A stretch of 64,000 nucleotides of DNA, taken from the NCBI GenBank assembly GCA_963170055.1, contig CAUJGJ010000444.1, positions 6,049,618 to 6,113,617 of the forward strand, written 5' to 3'. Source of the stretch: Halisarca cf. caerulea. Lineage: Eukaryota > Porifera > Demospongiae > Chondrillida > Halisarcidae. Each line of letters begins with the position of its first letter. Position 1 is the stretch's first letter. The position numbers and the translations under genes are program-made. A model generated the notes under the pieces. The model had not been told where the DNA came from, made no database searches, and saw nothing but the letters and a program-made list of their open reading frames with translations. Positions 45,859 through 57,438 of the stretch are shown here, in pieces.

Positions 45859-47100
45859 CACAGGGGCATTATAGCATATTTTAGAATGTGGGGATTTTAG
45901 GTGACAAAGTATTGGAATGTAGGGAATTTGTCACCTTTTTCATACACGTCATGACTACCTCTTAGGAAAACGTCACATTTGTCATCACAAGTTGCACAAT
46001 CTCTGTCTGTAGCGGGAAATGTTTACATATTGCAGGAGCTACAATTTGAACATTTGCGCCGCCAAATCCGTCATTTTAAAGCTTTTAAAAGACGGATACG
46101 GTGATTAAAAGTATCAAATATCACATATGGACAATTTGCATACACAAAAGTTGCAATCAAGAACCATTCGCGCAAAGGTATTCACACAAAATCCCCGAAA
46201 TTGGTATCTAAAGCCTAGGTATTTCACTAAAGTACCCAAACAATATCACAATAATACGATAATATCAAGAATTACCCTATTAATATTGATGGCGAGAGGA
46301 TTTTACAATAAAATAATACGAAGATCAGTTAAAATGACTGTAACTCACCCATAATCGTTCGCAAAATAAGATCGATTGATCACAATCTAAGATTTAGTGT
46401 CCAATTTCCTTCGCTGAGAAAAACTAAACAAAACGACGAAACAAACTTTGATATCGAAACTATAACAGTAACACAGCAAATTTTCATGCGCGCGACCATT
46501 TTGGAATGATACGTAACGTCATCAATGATGTCACATTTAAATGGCGGCTTCGACCTTGTTTCAAAAAGAATGTAGAATCCGCACGTCTAGATGGCCCTTC
46601 TTTGCGACGGAGACTGCAAAAACTATTTCAAAGTACCCTTGTGCATTTGTTTATTCTGAGCGGAGGAAATATAACCAGGTACGCAAAAGATATAAGCATT
46701 TTTATGGTTTAATTTTCACTATTTTACAGCGGAAAAGTACATTTTTGGTTATATCTATGTCATTTGGGGTTATATATTTTCCGCTCAGGAATACCTAATG
46801 CAGTCGACTTTACTCTTTCATTTGATACTAGTTTTGTTCCTATTGAACTACTTCTAGACGTGCGGACATCAACATTTACTGCAAAAACAATATTTTCTTT
46901 AGATTCTCATTTACTTATTTTCGCATTCAATATGGGCTTGTTTTTTCGTTTTATGTTTCGACAATAAGCATTAATATGTGTAGAAGATTTAAAATGGGCC
47001 AGAAATTATTTCTGCGAGCCAAAATCGTCATGTATTTGTCACCCCTTTTTGGCGGTAGCCATTTTTTTAGTATTCTGAAATCCACTATAATGAGCCTGTG
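45859..47100 (+). mobile_element. CACAG-family MITE E2
   Basis: CACAGGGGCATTATAG to CTATAATGAGCCTGTG, 1242 bp, with AG on both sides (45857-45858, 47101-47102). Contains a facing pair TGAGCGGAGGAAATATAACC and GGGTTATATATTTTCCGCTCA-type sequence near 46650-46790. No ORF of known type. Confidence 0.9.
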
Positions 47101-47124
47101 AGCTTCGGGTCTTCGCGCGGCCTG

Positions 47125-48441
47125 CACAGGGGCATTATAGCGCTTTTTGGAAGTTGGGGATTATAGGCGACAAAGTTATGGAATTTGTGGAATTTGTCAC
47201 ATTTTACCTCTACGTCATTACCAACAGAAGGTAAACGTTGTAATACGTCATCAGAAGCGGGCGCTAACGGTGGTTTAGCGATAGCAGAATCTTTCGAATC
47301 TTATCGACTTTGACAAGGCAAAAAGCCGTTTTGTGCCTTAATAAGTTTTGTTTAGGTATTTGTAGAAGCACATCAATGTTTAGTAGCAATGTTCAAGCTA
47401 CACAGTCAAAAAGGGCCAGGTACCGCCGATATCGGACCTTCCCACCTCGAATGGGCGTTGCAGAAGGCCGAATCAATGTAAGAAAGTGCTGTGACAGGTA
47501 ACTGCACTATACTATCCAGGATATCCTAGATCACGAATGAAACACTAGCTAAAATCGGCTAAATGTTAGCATGCTCAGTCTACTTTCTGACTTTGTACTA
47601 ATCGATTGATTTCGCACGCAAGCTAGTGCCACTGTCTCTGCGTCTTAGTCGTCAAGTATGCCACTTTCGCCGCAGATATGACTATCAATGACAAGAATAT
47701 ATGCATAAGAACTCACTGATACTTGTTGGAACCATTAAATGAAAAATAGAACTTTCCGCACAACAAATTGCCGACCAGATCGATTGTTCACGTAGTCGAG
47801 AACATTGTAGGGCGCTTATTTCCGATGAACCTTACGAATTAAATGCCCAATACTGATGACGCGCACCTTACGTCATTCTAAAATGGCGGATTGGAACCGT
47901 CCTGCAAATATATCGTGTTTTGGGGACGTGTACCCGGGACTTTTTCTGAATAACAAAAGAACCCAACGATTTAAAATACTTTTGTATACTTGTTTTCGCT
48001 GAGCGGGGATTATATAAGCAGGTTAGCCTAAGATATTACCATTTTAATTGTCATTTTTAGCCATTTTTACCCGCTAAAAGTACATTTTTCGTTATAACTA
48101 TTTCAGTTGGAGTTATATGTTCTCCGCTCAGCATCCATATCTTAAATGAACTTTACTCTTTCATCTCATACCAGTTTCATCTCTTTGGGAGGCCGTCTAC
48201 ACGTCCCCAAATTGACATTTAGAGAAAAAGTGTACCTTTTTCAAAATCATCTTTATACTTCTGCGTATGACACATGGGCCTGTTTTGTAGTTTATTGTTT
48301 TGATAAATAACATTAAAACACTAAACAGTTGTAAAAATCGACGTACATTGTTGTTTGAGCTGTAAAATTCAATGTATATATTACCATTTTGAGCGGCGGC
48401 CATTTTCTTCCCCAGTCGAAAAGCGCTATAATGAGCCTGTG
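47125..48441 (+). mobile_element. CACAG-family MITE E3
   Basis: Same ends as E2, 1317 bp, with TG on both sides (47123-47124, 48442-48443). It lies only 24 bp from E2 and those 24 bp are transposase codons. Confidence 0.9.
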
Positions 48442-49261
48442 TGTACATGAGGTTCTCACCAGAACAGAAGATTCAGGTTGCCAGGTATGCCGTGGAGTCA
48501 GGAAATAAGCGGAAAATTATTAGGTACTCGAAACTGTGGGGTGTTGATCTGAAGGAAAGTACCGTCAGAACGTGGAAGGCTGAGTACGGGGAAGAATTGC
48601 GTAAGAGGAAGGGAATTGATCCTACGACAATAAAAGAGCTTCCAAGTCGTAAGCAAGATCGCCCACTACTCCTTGGAGAAGAGTTAGATACTGATGTGAA
48701 AGCTTATGTGGAGAACTTGAGGCAGCTAGGCGGTGTTGTGAATACTTCCATCGTTTTGGGTGGTGCAGAGGGCATCATAGCAAGCAAGGACAGGACCCTG
48801 GTGGACACATTAGCTCCTGGAAAAGACTGGGCAAAGTCTCTTTTATTTAGAATGGGGTATGTAAAGAGGAAGGCCACCACGAAGGCGAAAGTGACTGTGC
48901 AAGATTTTGCGGCCGTTAAAACCCTCTTTTTAAATGATGTGTTTACCACAGTGGCAATGGAGGATATTCCTGAAGATTTAATAATCAACTGGGACCACAC
49001 CGCTCTCCATTATGTGCCAGTATCTTTGTGGACCATGCAAAAAAAAGGCAGTATGCATGTGCCCATTGCAGGTATTGATGATAATCGTCAAGTAACTGTC
49101 GTACTGGCGTGCTCAATGAGTGGTGAATTTCTACCACCTCAGGTGATATATCAAGGCAAATCCTCGCGTTGTTTGCCTTCCTACAAGCTTCCTCCAGATT
49201 GGGATGTTACATACACACCAAATCACTGGGCGAACGAAGAGACATCACTGCAATATTTTAA

Positions 49262-52200
49262 CCCTCCTACCCTCATTTGTGCCAGAACTGGCCACTTTCC
49301 AGGAATTTTTTTTAGACAATCGAACGCGTACATCGCCATGTATGTAGTACCATTCAATAGCACTGTTACTCAGCTTTTAGATGAGGGGTAAGACCCTGTC
49401 ATTGCTCCTAGAATAATCTAGTTCAGGCCTCCAGAAGCAAACACGCTTTTTGTGGACAAATACCGTATATCATACCGTAATCCGGGACATATTCCGTAAA
49501 ATTTCCACACCTTCGCAAATCATGGCTGCAAGACAACCCACTCTGACTACAGAATCAGTTCTTCAGCTTCTCTTAGATGAAAATTCCGAGAACGAAAGTG
49601 ACGACGATAGCTTTTCCGAGTATCGTAGGTTTGTTGGGAGGATACTAACCGACTCTGAGGATGAAATCGACGATGAAGAGCACGAGCGAAGCAAAGAAAA
49701 CCGTGAAATTTCAACCGAAGGTGAGAATATTGTCGAAGAAGAACCAGAGGAACAGTCTGGCGACCTAAGTCCCCCTATGTCACATTCAACGAACGTTGTA
49801 CAAGATTATTAATACCTCAGTAACTGGAAACAAGACAGGCCCTAGTGAAGATTCAGGTCAGGAAAACGCAACTTGCATAGTTCCTGACGTGCAACACATA
49901 AGCTCCCCCAGCGCTGGTCACACCGCTTTGGACCCCTTTCAGAGTTCAGACAGTGACAGCTCTTCTCCAGAGCAGCTATCTTTTCTGGAACTATCAGTAA
50001 ACCAAGGAAGGAGTAGCCCTGTCACTAAAGAGAGCCATGATACTTCTGATCATGACAGTATAGACCCTGATGACAGTATTGTGGATGACTTTCTTGATGA
50101 TGAATCCGAGGCTGAATCTGATTTGTGGATTTCCAATGATGAATCGGACATACCAAGTGCCTTTCCAGTAACAAGCAGGAACAGACGACGTCAACGTGGT
50201 TCAAGGCGTGGAAGACCATCACAGAGAAGGAATCGAGGAACCGTACATGCAAATGTAAGACAATTTACTCGTTCACGAACCGGTCGGGGAGGCAGAACCC
50301 AAGCTGGACAGTATGTGAGCTTTATTCCTAATGGTGCACGCAAGATTGACCTGGAAGATGCTGGTTTCCAACAACCAGGGGATTTTCAACCATTGCGACA
50401 GCCTGGACCCCAAATCCAACTATCTGGCAAGTCCCCTTTGGAGATTTTCTGTCTTTTTTCAACCAGGACGTACTGCAGCACCTAGTGGATTCTACAAAAG
50501 CTTATGCTGAAGCAAAGAAGTTGCAAAAGCCAGCCATGTACAAGCGGTTTACATTGTATGAGTTTACAAAGGAAGAGATGCTGCGATACATAGGTGTGTT
50601 GATGTTGCTTAGTGTCAACTCTGTCAGGAGCTACAGGCAAGCCTGGAATCCAAGGAGCTCTCAGGTTAATGAATAGTTGTATAATACTATGTGATTTAGT
50701 TGTGTTGTATATAACTATTCATGTGTGATGAATACATAATAATATTATATTTCATGAACAGCAATTATATGTAGGCTTTTGTGTATGTCATGCTATCTTC
50801 ATCATGCATAATGGTTATTTTACATTTTTACTTATGACTTGTATTTGTTCCCTTGCAGGTACTTGTGCGTGTGATGGACCTGATGAGCAGAAATCGTTTT
50901 GAGGCAATCAGGAGCTTTTTCCATGTGGCCTTACCAGAAGAAGAGGAAGATGACGATCCCCTAAAGAAGATTCGGACTGTGTACGAGAAGATTAGGTCAA
51001 AGTGTGCAGAACTATACCAGCCGCTGCAGGAGCTATCAGTGGATGAGCGTCCAAGGCCAGGACTGCTTTCCGTCAATACATCCGCAATAAACCAGCAAAA
51101 TGGGGGTTCAAGTTTTGGGTGATTGCTGATCCATCTGGATATACACTAGATTTTCATCTCTATTGTGGAAAGCAGCGTACCATCCCTCTATCTGCAAATG
51201 GGCTTGCTTATGACGTTGTGATGGAGCTCATCAAGCCCTTTGCCAACCAAGGCTACCTTGTATTTTTCGACAATTTCTACACCAGTCCCAAACTAGTGAA
51301 TGATCTTGAAAAAATTGGAATTGGTGCAACGGGTACACTACGAATAAATCGATCTGGAGTATCAGACGCCGTGAAGAAGTTGGTAGAAGCCCTTAGAAAG
51401 AGAGATGTACCAAGAAGAACAGGATACTATATCAGAGAACAAGGATCAAAGAACGTCTACTGCTGCTGGCGAGACAATGACTGTGTCACTGTACTGTCGA
51501 GTGCCTATCCAGGCCATTCAGAATCAACCACCAAGCGGCGTGGAAAGGATCAGTCTGGACAGTATGCCACCCTTGAGGTTCCTCTCCCATCACCCATCGA
51601 CCATTATAATCGTTTTATGGGCGGGGTGGACCTGTCAGACCAGCTCATACGATACCATCCCATATTACGTCAAGCCAAGCGATACTGGAAGACTCTTCTT
51701 TATCACCTCATAGAAATTGCAGCCACCAATGCCTTCATCCTGCACAAATGGCAATGTGTTCAGGAAGGCAAGAAGCCTACAACTGAGTCAAGCTTTCGTG
51801 ATACCCTGGTACTGGCTATCATAGAAACCCATGGCACTGGGTATGTGCTTGCTCTGGACAATGTTTTTGCTGTTCGCCATTGCAGCATGGCTGTTAAGCA
51901 TGCAAACAGGAGGAGATGTGTTGTTTGCCATCGACGTTCCAGCAGGCAGTGCTCAGACTGTCCTTTCAGTCCATCACTGTGCCAAATGTTCAACCGGGAC
52001 TGTCATGGGAAGTGGCACAGTCAGAACTTTGCAGTACAACGATCGAGGTACTTTGCCTCGCAAAAGAGAAAAGCTGATGGGGTGTTGCCCTGTATTCCAT
52101 CCAAGAGGCAAGTGGGAAGACCTGTAGGAGCAAGAAAGAGGCTTAGGAAGAGGATCTATTCATAATTTCTACTGTTCTAACTTCCTTTCTGTTGTTTTGA

Positions 52201-52592
52201 TATTGTAAAGTTGTTTGCAATTGCCTATATATTTGTAACCACGATTTTTGGCCTTTTGTGTTTGATTCTAACTGGCATCTCATACCTCATTCGAAAGAGC
52301 GTTTCCTGAGCTTTCTAATGATGGGTCTATCATAGCCATACGCTTTTGCACAATTCGGAAAAAATTGCGCAATATCAGGGACTGATTTGAACGATCGTTT
52401 TTAGGCATATAATTGCTTATTACGCTCTTGTTGCTATTGGCAACGTCTTTTGAGCCCAATAATAAGATTCTATGTTATATTTCGATCAAAATGATACCAA
52501 ACATGTGCCAGATGTCTAATTGTAGCATGAAAAAACTTAGCAAGAATGTTATTTTGTAGAAACCACAGTTTAGTATGGTGAGGGTAGGAGGG
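49262..52592 (+). mobile_element. piggyBac element PB4 nested in the pogo-like ORF
   Basis: The left TTAA (49258-49261) is followed by CCCTCCTACCCTCATTTG; the right end is GGTGAGGGTAGGAGGG, followed by CTAA (52593-52596), a TTAA with one change. The 3331-bp element has the same ends as PB3. It splits the pogo-like transposase between its first and second catalytic Asp. Confidence 0.93.
49522..52165 (+). pseudogene. PB4 piggyBac transposase, frameshifted
   Basis: ATG 49522 (MAARQPTLTTESVLQLLL) opens an acidic N-terminus; a frame change near 49800 leads to a second acidic block and RRRQRGSRRGRPSQRRNR. A missing T in the T6 run near 50455 separates it from the core (VDSTKAYAEAKKLQ). Intron 50665-50858 sits at the same codon as in PB3. 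Core: ELSVDER with a short deletion right after it (near 51048), YLVFFDNFYTSP and FMGGVDLSDQL. Tail CVVCHRRSSRQCSDC and LCQMFNRDCHGKWHS, then KRQVGRPVGARKRLRKR. From 51119 to 52165 the frame is open and well preserved. Confidence 0.9.
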
Positions 52593-53144
52593 CTAAAGAA
52601 GATTATACTTCCCTTCATTGAACTGAAGCAAATGGAGTTAGGCCTGAGTGCCAGCCACCCTGCTTTGGTTTTGTTCGACCATTTCAGGGGGCAAAATACA
52701 GAAAGGTGCTTCAAATTCTTGGAAGACCATCACATTCACCATGTTCTTATTCCAAAGAACTGTACCGATCAATTGCAGCCTTTGGATGTTGCTGTGAACA
52801 AGCCTGTGAAGGATTTTATGAAGGCCAAGTTTCAGAAATGGTATGCTGAACAGGTTGCAAGCCAACTCAACGACAATAAAGGTACACAATCTGTTGACAT
52901 GCGGATGAGCATCATGAAACCTATTGGTGCCCAATGGCTTTTGTCAATGTTTGATCACTTCAAGCAATGCCCAGACATTATTCGGAATGGTTTCAACAGG
53001 AGTGGAATAACTGATTGTCTCTCAGGACAATATTAGTCTTGGTTAACTTATTAATGTCTGACTGTCACTGACAGTTATTTATTATTATGTTGGATTGTGT
53101 TTATTAATAACATGAATTTAAGAATGATTGCTCACAACTATCAG

Positions 53145-54215
53145 TCAATGGCACAATGTTTTCAATACAGGATTTCCTGGCAATATGTCGTCATGTGATG
53201 TGGGAAACAGTGTCATTTCCTTGGAGTCCAGGCACTTGAATAAATGTGACCTCATTTGTCCTTGGTCAAATCTGACTTTGGTCACATCAACACCCATTGC
53301 AAGGGCTGTTAGCACAGCAGCTGTAAACACCCCACAGTCAGTGCAACCTTTCTGCTTTCCCATGCTCATGAGGTTGATGATGACAGGTGGTCGATGAAAC
53401 TCTATCAATCCTGAGATGACTGCCAAGGTATCAGCATCCTGATCATCGTAAAGGGAGTCATACACATTTACCTCACCAGAGCGACAGTCCATTGTTGACA
53501 GGGCAATCCAGTGGTTTCCGCGGACAAATAAAGCTTGCAATCCATTAGAAGGTAACTTATGTCGGCTAGCCACTAGGGTAGAACACATACCCTTCAAATT
53601 AGGATGCTGAGCTTGCAGCAATCTTTGCACAGCATTTACATGATTATCAGATAGTCGTCGACCTCCTGTCAGAATACACTTATCATCCTCTGTGAGCTGA
53701 ATATCCCTTATCTTCACCCATTGCTGCTGTTCCATCTCATGACTACACTCAATTGAGTCACAGTGTGTTTCAACCTCGGCTTCAACTTCCCATTCCTGGG
53801 AACTGCATTCCTTTTCAGGTGAGGTTTGTTTTGGTTGGAGCTGCATGTTTTTAGTAGCCAAAATCTCTTTGACTTTAGCCAGCAAGTTGGGATGACCAGA
53901 AAAAGTCAGAGTGCAAGGCAGTTCCAGTCCTCCCTGTGGCAAATCCACTGAGGGCGTTCGAGAACCACTGATTGTGCAGCTAATTGCGCCACTACGCTCT
54001 AAAAACAGCGCACACAATCTAGAAATCTTTCGTGGAACGTGTCCAACAGTTTCATCACCTTTCTTCGTGGCTACAGCATAACGATCTGCAGGATTATCGC
54101 TCTCCCTTGCACACTCGAGTTTCTCCCCTATTTCAGCACTCCATAGATCCATATACACATGGTAGCCACGCACGCAGCTTTCAACGGTAAATGTTGCAAC
54201 TGAACTCGCAGCCAT
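53145..54215 (-). CDS. HIRAN plus Ulp1/C48-type cysteine protease
   Basis: The 356-residue frame is intact from ATG 54215 (MAASSVATFTVESCVRGYHV) to the stop at 53145. The longer ORF upstream (to 54356) holds a probable 5'UTR intron (CAG/GTGAGT at about 54357 to TTTTGCAG at about 54290), so I chose the inner ATG. Residues 10-105 look like a HIRAN domain: LECARESDNPADRYAVA and DETVGHVPRKISRLCALFL. Residues 225-340 look like a Ulp1/C48 protease: FVRGNHWIAL (His235), VYDSLY (Asp253), GKQKGCTDCGVFTAAVL (Gln288, Cys294). HIRAN domains bind DNA ends in HLTF; C48 enzymes cleave ubiquitin-like modifiers. Its place inside a pogo-like element, next to the right TIR, suggests a transposon accessory gene. 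Domain calls are from motif patterns only. Confidence 0.82.
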   Translation of the reverse strand: MAASSVATFTVESCVRGYHVYMDLWSAEIGEKLECARESDNPADRYAVATKKGDETVGHVPRKISRLCALFLERSGAISCTISGSRTPSVDLPQGGLELPCTLTFSGHPNLLAKVKEILATKNMQLQPKQTSPEKECSSQEWEVEAEVETHCDSIECSHEMEQQQWVKIRDIQLTEDDKCILTGGRRLSDNHVNAVQRLLQAQHPNLKGMCSTLVASRHKLPSNGLQALFVRGNHWIALSTMDCRSGEVNVYDSLYDDQDADTLAVISGLIEFHRPPVIINLMSMGKQKGCTDCGVFTAAVLTALAMGVDVTKVRFDQGQMRSHLFKCLDSKEMTLFPTSHDDILPGNPVLKTLCH

Positions 54216-54445
54216 GACGACAAAAAAACTTCGTAACACTCCAAAAAACAGCAACAACAACCCAAAACCAAATACCGCCTTTTTCCACCTGCAAAATCGC
54301 GAAATAATATAACCGAATCGTGAAATACCGCACACTCGAATCGCAAATGATTCCACTCACCTGAATCGCGAAATTAATACCACAAAATGCTTGTTTGAGC
54401 ACGCAATCACGAAGTTTTCTTCCGCGAAATTTTCCCGCTATACGG

Positions 54446-55194
54446 TAATAGTATGATTGTGATAGACTGTGTTTCTGTAGCTTGTTGTTGTCTTTGTAAT
54501 ACCTTCGATAGTCAATGTATTTGTATAAAACTTTGTAGAACAGGTTAATACACATAGTAGCACTACTGTAGAAAATTTGAGCAAAAGGACTATGTATACT
54601 AACTATATATACCTATGTCTACCTGTATGTTAGCAGTGTGCACCCATGTCTACCTGTATATTAACGTTGTATACCCAAGTCTACCTGTATGTTAACCCTT
54701 AATTGTTCCAATTCCTGTTCCGAAAATTTGTGTAAACGTTCACACGCCATGCAGGTGAGTTATGTGCACATAAAGTGAAATTTCAAAATGGCCGCCACAA
54801 AGTTGGTCACAAATACACCCCCTTTTCTTCTTTTGGAGTAGATAATGTGAAGAAACAAAGATAAAAGTAAGCTATCTGAACACTTTGAACCCCTATTTTT
54901 TCACTTTGTTTACTTCGAACTAACGTATTGAAGGAGAAAATTGGGACTTTTTGATGTATATGATTTTAACCTCATTCCAAAACGTGGAGTACTCAACGAT
55001 TGTGTGGGGGCAAGTTATCTACAGCAAAGATTTCTTTGGAACAGTAGCTAACCTTTCACCGTAGGGCCTCGAGAAATTCAACTTCATTCCTGAGATGTGC
55101 AGGTTTTGTGTAATTTTTGGAGAAATATTACACAAAAACGGGAAGGCTTTTAGGCTTATAGGCAAAACTGCCTGCCTAAAAAGTAGGTGTACAA
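54446..55194. other. No gene seen
   Basis: Spacer with short imperfect repeats (TATGTCTACCTGTATGTTA, three times at 54610-54695) and a TTAACCCTTAATTGTTCC stretch at 54693 that could be a lone piggyBac-like end; no partner end was found. Confidence 0.5.
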
Positions 55195-55794
55195 AAACCA
55201 TTTAGAAATGGTAGAAGGATATAGGATTGACACAGGATCGTGCAAAAGGCTTTATCAAATTCTCCAAAAACACTTGGAACAAGGGTAAGTTGCAAAACGT
55301 GACCGGTAGAGGGTTAGGTGGGCAAAGGGGGCAAGACATAGGGCTAGACAAGCATAGGGCTACACATATGAGGCTAGACGGGTATAGGGCTAGACAGAGT
55401 TTAGTTGCATTGAGTGCACACTGTGCAAATTCCTACATCCTGCACGTGCAGCACATTATACAGTACATATGTGCTGCGGGATGTAGGAATTCGTGGCGAC
55501 CTGTAGCTCAGTTCGAAGAAACGATGAGAAGAAGAATAATCTTAAAATGTACTGGTGTTGCATAGTCATACATTTTTGTCTAAAATTTTTAAGTTCTTCA
55601 AAGAAATTGGCCTACGAAGGGTTTTAACCACTTCATCTTATAGCTAGTGTGTCAAAAAGCACCAATATCACTTCTAAATGCTTCTTACTGTACTGTGTCA
55701 TTAGTTTGCGGACGAAAACAAAATTGGCGCTAATGTATGGCAGCCATGTTTTTTCCGGTGTCAATCCTACATATGGAGTACTACTGTACTCCAT
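55195..55794 (+). repeat. Foldback-type repeat family R, copy C (internally deleted)
   Basis: Matches copy B from the GGATTGACACAGGATCG arm, passes a 20-bp inverted pair AATTCCTACATCCTGC / GCGGGATGTAGGAATT, then jumps to the GAGAAGAAGAATAATC block and ends in the GGAGTACTACTGTACTCC hairpin. Confidence 0.8.
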
Positions 55795-55861
55795 AATAGT
55801 GATATACAATGATATCTTCACAGAAACTATATACGAGCTACATAGGATAGGTGAAACATGC

Positions 55862-55863
<2 letters not shown>

Positions 55864-55936
<73 letters not shown>

Positions 55937-55952
55937 ACATACACACACACAC
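55864..55952. repeat. (CA)n microsatellite
   Basis: Long CA run with a few ATACACACAT interruptions; the HTHTHT ORF is an artefact. Confidence 0.95.
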
Positions 55953-56036
55953 TTCTGAGTTTCACTTTGAAATGGGCCTTTGACAACCATTCCTGCATGC
56001 TAAGCCCATGATTGGACAAAACCTCTCATAGAAGTG

Positions 56037-57140
56037 CACCGGCTCATTATATAAAGCAGATTTCAGACTAGTAAAAAAATGGCTGCCACCAAAAAGGGGT
56101 GACAAATACATCAGGATTTTGTCTCGCAGAAATAATTTCTGGCTCATTTTAAATCTTCGACACATTTTAATGCTTATTGTCAAAACATTAAACCCAACAA
56201 ACAAGCCCATATTGTATGCAAAACTAAGTGAATAAGAATCTAGAAAAATACTGTTTTTGCAGCAAATGTCGATGTCCGCACGTCTAGAAGTGCTTCAATA
56301 GGGGCAAAACTAGTATCATATTAAAGAGTAAAGTCAACTGCATAAGGTATTCCTGAGTGGAAAATATATAACCCCAAATGACGTAGATATAACCAAAAAT
56401 GTACTTTTCCGCTGAAAAAAAGTGAAAATTAAACCATAAAAATGCTTATATCTTTTGCATACCTGATTATATATTCTCCGCTCAGAATAAACGAATGTAC
56501 AAGGGTAATTTGAAAAAGTTTTTGCAGTCTTCGTCGCAAAGAAGGGCCATCTAGACGTGCGGATTCTACATTCTTTTTGAGACAGGTTCAAAACCACCAT
56601 TTTAATGTGACATCATTGATGACATTACGTATCATTCCAAGATGGTCACGCACATGAAAATTTGCTATGTTACTGTTAGGGTTTCGCTATCCAAGTTAGG
56701 TTCGTCGTTTTGTTTAATTTTTCCCAGCGAAGGAAGTTGGACACTTAATCTTTGATTCTGATAAATCGATCTTTGCTTGCGAACAATTATGGGTGAGTTA
56801 CAGTCATTTTAACTGATCTTCGTATTATTTTATTGTTTAATCCTCCCACCGTCAGTATTAATGGGGTATTATCGTATGATTCTGATATTGTTTGGATACT
56901 TTAGTGAGATATCTAGGCTTCAGATGCCAATTTTGGGTGAATACCTTTGCTTGAATGGTCCTTGATTGCAACTTTTGTGTACGCAAATTGTCCATATGTA
57001 GTATTTGATACTTTTAATCACCATATCCATCTTTTAAAAGCTTTAAAATGATGGATTTGGCGGTGCAAAAGTTCGAATCGTAGCTCCCGCAATATGTAAA
57101 CATTCCCCGCTACAGACAGAGATTATGCAACTTGTGATGC
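56037..57140 (-). mobile_element. CACAG-family MITE E5, one end missing
   Basis: Begins CACCGGCTCATTATA (inverted right TIR, one change) and follows E2 in reverse through GTCGATGTCCGCACGTCTAG, ATATAACCCCAAATGACG and TTCTCCGCTCAGAATA to GCAACTTGTGATG. The left TIR half is truncated. Confidence 0.87.
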
Positions 57141-57278
57141 CTGCATGTGTTCAAAAATGAAAGTAACATAATAATATCCAATCAGCTAACAATCCTTTAT
57201 GGCTGCTCAAAATTATAAGTATATTTGTATAAATTTCAGGTGCCAAATCTAGGACTGCGAATGAATTGATGCAAACAC

Positions 57279-57320
57279 CCACACCCACACCCACACCCAC
57301 ACACACACACACACACATTT
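57279..57320. repeat. (CCCACA)n/(CA)n repeat
   Basis: Four ACCCAC units run into a CA tract. Confidence 0.9.
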
Positions 57321-57438
57321 TACATACACGCGCACATGCATGTATACACAATGTCATGCAGAACAATCAGAATGAATACAGGCCAATATAAATTGTGTTG
57401 AAAGGAGCATTATTAAAAATTAATGCATATTTCGATAC

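Larger units (their letters stand above)
45710..53036 (+). pseudogene. pogo-like DDD transposase broken by three insertions
   Basis: Segments: 45710-45858 (NYFSRKRKSLPDPNG, KPQAIESANKKVSALL), 47101-47124 (SFGSSRGL), 48444-49261 and 52593-53036. The third segment has a helix-turn-helix-like start (RFSPEQKIQVARYAVESGNK), ATTKAKVTVQDFAAVKTLFL and LIINWDHTALHYVPVS (first Asp). The fourth has HPALVLFDHFRGQNTERCF (second Asp) and IPKNCTDQLQPLDVAVNKP (third Asp), ending SGITDCLSGQY-TAA. Removing each insertion plus one target duplication re-joins the codons at both MITE sites; a one-base shift remains at the PB4 site and one near 45719. The family moves by cut-and-paste at TA sites. Confidence 0.87.
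45584..54445 (+). mobile_element. Two-gene pogo-like element, heavily nested
   Basis: The left end CCGTATAGCAGGAAAATTTC and the right end inverted, CCGTATAGCGGGAAAATTTC, are 20-bp near-identical TIRs preceded and followed by TA (45582-45583, 54446-54447). TTCGCG repeats sit just inside both ends. It holds a pogo-like transposase (plus) and a HIRAN/Ulp1-like protease gene (minus) whose 3' ends converge at 53036/53145. Subtracting MITEs E2 and E3 and piggyBac PB4 leaves about 3.0 kb, a usual size for this superfamily. Confidence 0.82.

Noticed and set aside
54216..54555. N-terminal hydrophobic extension (FGLLLLFFGVL) as a signal peptide of the HIRAN/protease
   Set aside because: It lies over a likely 5'UTR intron and directly at the transposon end; the inner ATG starts a family-like N-terminus.
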